Origin: Lunularia cruciata
Taxonomy: Eukaryota; Streptophyta; Marchantiopsida; Lunulariales; Lunulariaceae
Direction: 5' to 3'
NCBI GenBank assembly: GCA_948567375.1
Contig: OX419760.1
Coordinates: forward strand, 45,384,001-45,448,000
DNA: 64,000 bases
The notes under the pieces were generated by a model. That model had not been told where the DNA came from, searched no databases, and saw nothing but the letters and a program-made list of their open reading frames with translations. Positions 59,526 to 64,000 of this stretch are shown in pieces (the first letter of the stretch is position 1; every line of letters begins with the position of its first letter). The position numbers and the translations under genes are program-made.

Positions 59526-59929
59526 CAAGTACAACACCAAGATAGGAATTTCCGAATAGGTTGTCTGGCACCTCTGAGTAAGACACTTAAGAATAGTCAG
59601 TCCCAGGATGGAAAATTTGTTGAGAAGGTAGCTATAGAGCATACTTTGAAGGGAGAGGAGCCCCAAGATGGGAGGTTTGCCAGGAAGGCAACCATGGAGC
59701 AAGCTTTGAAGAGAAGTGAGTCCCTAGATGGAAAGTTTGTTAGTGAAGCAACCATAGAGCAAGCTTTGGAGGAAGATAGGTCTATTTTTGTGGTGTGCAT
59801 CAAGCTGATTGCACAAGGATAATCTAACGAGAGCCTCAAGCCTCATCAAGAAATGGTTGATCAAATATTTTAGGAGTTTTTGGATGTGTCTCCGGATGAT
59901 TTACTGAAGGGATTACCCTTTGATCATGG

Positions 59930-60640
59930 TATGCCTTTCAAGATTGAGTTATTGTCAAGGAGTACTCTAGTGAATAGACCAATCTAGAGGCACTCACCAA
60001 AGGAGTTGGAGGAGTTGCAAACAACACTTATAGAGTTGTTGGAGAAGGACTTCATACAACATAGTACCTCTCCTTGGGGAGCACCGGTACTATTTGTTCC
60101 AAAGAAGGATGGAGGACTTTGTTTCTATATTAATTATCATGGGCTCAATAAGCAAATAATGAAACATGCATATCTCTTCCCTTAGATTGATGAATTTCTT
60201 GATCAATTGAGTGAAGCATGATACTTTTGCAAGTTGGATCTTAGTAGTGGCTATTGGCAAATCCCCATTGATAAGAAGGATGTGCAAAAGATTACCTTTT
60301 GCACAAGGTATGGGCATTTTGAATGGCGAGTTCTACCTTTTGGGCTCACTAATGCTCTAGTGGTCCTCATGGATCAGATGCATTGGGTGTCAGATGGACT
60401 ATTAGATTAGTACATGGTGGTGTTCTTGGATGATATCTTAATCTATAGCAGGATAGAGGTAGAACATGTGAATCACGTGCAAGAAGTCCTAAGATGACTA
60501 CAACAATGGAAATTTTATTGCAAGAAGGTGAAGTGTGCTTTTTGGCAAAAGGAAGTTACCTTCTTGGGTCAAAAGATCTTATCATAGTAGATCAAGATGG
60601 AAGAGGAGAAAATAAAGGCCATTATTGATTGGCCTACTCC
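59930..60640 (+). pseudogene. Copy C reverse transcriptase
   Basis: The order of RT motifs is visible: MPFKIELL and NRPI lead, [40 protein letters not shown], the catalytic box as VVFLDDILIYS (FLDD for YxDD), then KCAFWQKEVTFLG. In-frame stops interrupt it near 60,185, 60,222, 60,408, 60,498 and 60,585. Confidence 0.8.
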
Positions 60641-61215
60641 AAAATACATTGCAAAAGTATGGGCATTTAATAGATTGGCCAGTTTTTACCGACGGTTCAT
60701 TCATTATTATGCTCATGTGGCTGCACCATTGACTGACCTCTTAGGGAAGAACTCAAGCTTCTAATGGACCACCAAGCACAAAGAAGTATTCCAGAAGTTG
60801 AAACATATGGTGTCTTCAAGACTCATCATTTGACCGTATGATCCTCAACTACCCTGTGTGGTTGATTTTGATGATTCTAACTTTTCAATTGGAGTTGTGT
60901 TGCAATAGGACTTCCCATATGGACTACATCCCATTGCCTTTGTGTCTTACTGACTAAATACGGTTGAAAGAAATAACTCTGCTCGAGACCAAGAACAACT
61001 TGCAATGGTATATGCCACCAAGGTATGGATGTATTATCTCTTGGAGAAACCATTGATCATGCAAACTGATCACAAACCATTGTTGCAGACCTTACACTTG
61101 GAACACATGAAGAGTCAACATCATCGATGGGAGGAACAACTCCAATTGTTTGACATCAAACTTGAGTACAAACCAGGTTGGTTCCATGTCATGGTCTATC
61201 ACGGTGGCCTGATTT
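60641..61215 (+). pseudogene. Copy C RNase H region
   Basis: Connection segment (FYRRFIHYYAHVAAPLTDLL), then VDFDDSNFSIGVVLQ with the first catalytic Asp, and MQTDHKPLLQTLHLEHMKS with the later conserved Asp, an open stretch at 61,005-61,217. Stops in between (for example near 60,908 and 60,950). Confidence 0.75.
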
Positions 61216-61219
61216 GAAG

Positions 61220-62300
61220 TCTCTTCTTCTCATCATGGCAAAAATTACGACGGTGTCAATTGCCTCCAAGGTCCAAAACAAGTTTCAGTCAGTGCTACAA
61301 CAATATCTCTTCTTCCAAATGGTACATGGTCATCTTACAACATGTGACAAAGAGTACAACACCTTCTCCTTCAAGGAAGGCCTTCTATTCCATGAGGACC
61401 GGATCTATGTTCCAACCAAAGGTGATCTCCAACTTGTATGCCTTCAAGAAGCCCATAATTTACTAATAGTCGGGCACATGGGTGTGGACAAGACCTTAGG
61501 TACACTTCAATGCCAATGGTGGTAGCCCAACATGACACAAGATGTTTGAGAGTTTGTCCGATTGTGTGAGAGCTGCCAACGTAACAAGGCCAACAACCAG
61601 AAGCCAAGTGGACTCCTTCAACCACTTCCCATTCCATCCACTTGATGAGAACACGTGAGCTTGGATCTCATCACATCCTTGCCCCATACAAAGCAAGGAC
61701 ACACAACAATCATGGTGTTTGTGGATAAGCTTAGTAAGCAAATCCACTTGGCACCAACCTTTGATAGCGTGGATGCTCCAACCTTAGGACAAATCTACTT
61801 AGACAATGTCTTCAAGTATCATGGGATGCCACATGTACTCATCTCCGACCGTGATCCTTGATTCACTGGGAAGTTTTGGCTAGCACTCTTCCAAATACTT
61901 GGCACCAAGCTTGCTTTGTCCACAGCCTATCATCCTCAAACTAATGGACAACCCAAACGTGTAAATCATACCTTGGAGGATATGTTATGTGCCTTTGTCA
62001 ATGTCCACCATACCAATTGGGATGAATATCTTGCAGTTGCAAAATTTGCCTACAATAATTCCAAACAGGCAAGCACCGGATTTTCTCCATTCTTTCTCAA
62101 TTTTGGCCAAGATCCACTTGTTCCAGATTCTCTTCTTACTCCTCCTCCATCTCAGGTTCCTCATACTTCCACCTCTTGACCACCATATCCCAATCTTTCC
62201 AACAAGCCAAATCTCACCTCCTTGTTGCTTAGAATCGTCAAAAACAATATGCAGACCACCATTGTCGTGATCTCACCTTTGAAGTTGGTGATAAAGTCAT
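61220..62300 (+). pseudogene. Copy C integrase
   Basis: N-terminal HHCC zinc region: GHMGVDKTLGTLQCQWW with CESCQRNKAN (61,470-61,595). Core: SLDLITSLPHTKQGHTTIMV (61,659 on), the second Asp in LISDRDP (61,850), and the Glu in NHTLEDMLCAF (61,965-61,995) with AYHPQTNGQ. Three catalytic positions are present despite stops near 61,525, 61,548, 61,645 and 61,860. Confidence 0.8.
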
Positions 62301-62505
62301 GCTATCCTCTAGTAACCTACCCCTCCCACTTGATACCCAAGTTTTTAAACTCACCTCTAATTAGATAGGACTCTTTGAGATCACCCAAATCATCTCTCTT
62401 GTTGCTTATTGACTTGGCTTACCTTGTCATATGCACATCCATCTTGTCTTTCACATTTCCAAGTTGAAACCCTTTGTTCCTAACACATCTTCTTTTTCCT
62501 CTCAT

Positions 62506-62540
62506 GTCCTCCTCCTCCTCCTCCTCCTCCTCCTCCTCCC
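62506..62540 (+). repeat. (CTC)n microsatellite in the integrase C-terminus
   Basis: About eleven uninterrupted CTC/TCC units inside the linker between integrase and chromodomain of copy C; absent from the corresponding stretch of copies D and E. Confidence 0.9.
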
Positions 62541-62559
62541 ATTCGTATCAATGATCATG

Positions 62560-62745
62560 AGGAGTATGAAGTTGATTGTATCCTTGCACGTTGCCACATT
62601 CAACAAGGATGTCAAGAACATATGGAGTACAAGGTCCTTTGGAAAGGGTATCCCCTTCATGATACCACATGGGAACCTCTTTCTCACCTCCAAAATGCAC
62701 AGATGGCCATCTAGGAGTTTGAAGCTTCAATGGCAATGAGGACGT
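62560..62745 (+). pseudogene. Copy C chromodomain
   Basis: In frame VDCILARCHIQQG, then YKVLWKGYPLHDTTWEPLSH and LQNAQMAI ahead of a TAG: the aromatic/Trp positions of a chromodomain (Y.VLWKGY...TWEP..HL) are intact. In chromoviruses this domain directs integration to particular chromatin. Confidence 0.8.
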
Positions 62746-62751
62746 CACCAA

Positions 62752-62768
62752 TTGGTGATGGGGAAATA
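62752..62768 (+). promoter_or_regulatory. Polypurine tract
   Basis: TGGTGATGGGGAAATA immediately before the 3' LTR; the equivalent in copy D is CAATGGGGGAATA. Confidence 0.75.
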
Positions 62769-63169
62769 TATAACAATATGGAGTTTAGCAACAAAGTTAG
62801 TAAGGCTAAAAAAATTTCAAATAAGAAAAATTAGCCTAGAATATCCAAGAAGTATCTAGGAAGCTTCCCGGCTTAGCTTAGCTTGCACCTCAAGTAAGTA
62901 GCTTCTAGAAGGTTCCAACTAGCTTAGCTTGCACGCCAAGTAAATGACTTCTAGAAGAAAGCTTTTTGAGAAGCTTCCCAATTAACTTGGCTTGCACTCC
63001 AAGAAAGCGGCTCAAGGAAGCTTCTTGAGAAGATTCTCAAGAGCCTTGTATGATCCTTATAAATACAAGAGCCAAAGCTCATGCTAGGCATTCGGAGTTT
63101 TCCCTCATTCAGGTATCCCAATGTGAGGTTCCATTCCCCTATTTCTCTCATTGGTCACGATCTTTTATA
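62769..63169 (+). repeat. Copy C 3' LTR
   Basis: 401 bp, uninterrupted. Perfect heat-shock motif TTCTAGAAGGTTC at 62,903-62,915; the other motif is degraded (GAATATCCAAGAA near 62,838). TATA box TATAAATA at 63,058-63,065. It lacks the 688-bp module of the 5' LTR. Confidence 0.9.
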
Positions 63170-64000
63170 GTACCCAAGGTCTTTTTTGCACCCATGTGAC
63201 CAGTGATTGGTAAGTCATGGGCTTCTTGAAGGTGCACAAGTTGTAGATCACTCTTGGTTGGAATATAGATCCGATTCTCCTAGAATAGAAGGCCTTCTTT
63301 GAAGAAGAAGGCATTACATTCCTTATCATGTGCAGAAAGACAACCTTGTACCATCTAAAAGAAGTGATCTTGTTGTAAAGTGGTCCTAAACTCAATTTGG
63401 ACCTTGGAGTCAATTGACACTATCGTAATTGCCGTTGTAATGAGAGGAAGAGAGTTCAAATCAGGTCTTTGTGATATGGCATCAAGGATGACATAGAACC
63501 TACCTGGTTTGTACTCAAGTTTTAGGTCAAACAATTGTAGTTGTTCCTCTCATTGATGATGTTGACTCTCCATGTGTTCTAAATGTAATTTTTTCAACAA
63601 GGATTTGTGATTTGTTTGCATGATTACTTGTTTCTCCAAGAGATAATGCCTCCATATCTTGGTGGCATATATGATTGCTAGTTGTTCTTGACCTCAAATA
63701 GAATAATTCCTTTCTATGGTGTTTAGTTGATGAGACACAAAGGTAATGGGATGTAACCCATATGGGATTTTTGCTACAACACGGCTCCAATTGCAAAGTT
63801 AGAAGTATCAAAATCAACCATACAAGGTAGTTGAGGATCATATGGTTGAAGAATGGGTATTGAAGATACCATTTGTTTCAGCTTCGTGAATATTTCTTTG
63901 TGCTTGGTGGTCCATTGAAAGCTCAAGTTCTTCCCCAAGAGGTCGGTCAATTGTGTGACCATATGAGCATAATAGTGAATAAACCATCAATAAAAACTTA
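63170..64000 (-). mobile_element. Copy E, right part: integrase N-terminus, RNase H, RT end
   Basis: Continues copy E after copy C, beginning with the duplicated GTACC. The minus strand shows the integrase N-terminal linker (63,420-63,170), RNase H remnants (63,840-63,450) and a well-preserved RT-RNase H connection at 63,962-63,774 (LTDLLGKNLSFQWTTKH; VDFDTSNFAIGAVL). The element runs out of the window. Confidence 0.85.

Larger units (their letters stand above)
56871..63169 (+). mobile_element. Copy C: near-complete Ty3/gypsy chromovirus, nested in copy E
   Basis: Full structure: 5' LTR (56,871-57,237 plus 57,926-57,970), PBS (57,972-57,983), gag, protease, RT, RNase H, integrase, chromodomain, PPT (to 62,768), 3' LTR (62,769-63,169), and 5-bp target duplication GTACC (56,866-56,870 and 63,170-63,174). 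Domain order RT-RNase H-integrase makes it Ty3/gypsy; the C-terminal chromodomain makes it a chromovirus. Both LTRs start TATAACA rather than TGTAACA. The pol frame has several stops (mostly TAG/TGA) and the 5' LTR carries a 688-bp insertion, so it is not autonomous. Confidence 0.9.

Overview
The window looks like nuclear DNA from a land plant. It has one clearly intron-rich gene whose family is known in plants, a three-unit TTTAGGG (plant-type telomere) tract, chromodomain-carrying Ty3/gypsy elements with initiator-Met-tRNA primer sites, and an AT-rich, repeat-dominated background. Short introns, small gene islands in old gypsy sequence and a rather divergent transporter would fit a moss or other seed-free plant, but the species cannot be fixed from the sequence.

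Layout. 1-3.46 kb: decayed minus-strand Ty3/gypsy copy A (LTR, RT, protease, gag) with a truncated second LTR-like module at its edge. 3.46-5.7 kb: plus-strand relic of a non-LTR-type retroelement, with an RT part and a C-terminal endonuclease-like part. 5.7-10.5 kb: no gene recognised. 10.49-16.24 kb: a 14-exon MFS transporter gene (HIAT1/tetracycline-resistance-like, plant MEE15-like); all exons were placed by splice sites, phase and family similarity and give 478 codons. 16.9-19.5 kb: tandem-repeat arrays. 19.5-28.6 kb: a tRNA-derived Pol III box pair, a decayed unidentified ORF, minisatellites, two hairpin/inverted-repeat loci and a 689-bp solo-LTR-like module. 28.58-39.08 kb: copy B, an LTR-bounded but heavily decayed chromovirus carrying two large inserts. 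39.1-42.6 kb: AT-rich, nothing recognised. 42.7-47.7 kb: second gene island with an intronless lectin-like, probably GPI-anchored, AGP-like protein. 47.8-48.4 kb: another non-LTR relic containing the telomere repeats. 50.6-51.3 kb: a U6 snRNA pseudogene followed by an unbroken 166-codon ORF of unknown function.

52.9 kb to the end is a nest of chromoviruses. Copy C (56,871-63,169) has two LTRs, PBS, gag, protease, RT, RNase H, integrase, chromodomain and PPT, and is flanked by a GTACC target duplication. It sits inside minus-strand copy E, which itself appears to sit inside minus-strand copy D. Copy C's 5' LTR is in turn split by the 688-bp module.

The two genes show no obvious functional link. 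I did not recognise a new multi-gene system. The most interesting signals are perfect heat-shock-element motifs recurring in the chromovirus LTRs, the reused LTR-like module (twice at the same LTR position), the U6 pseudogene whose core differences are all C-to-T/G-to-A transitions, and the telomere repeats inside a retroelement relic.
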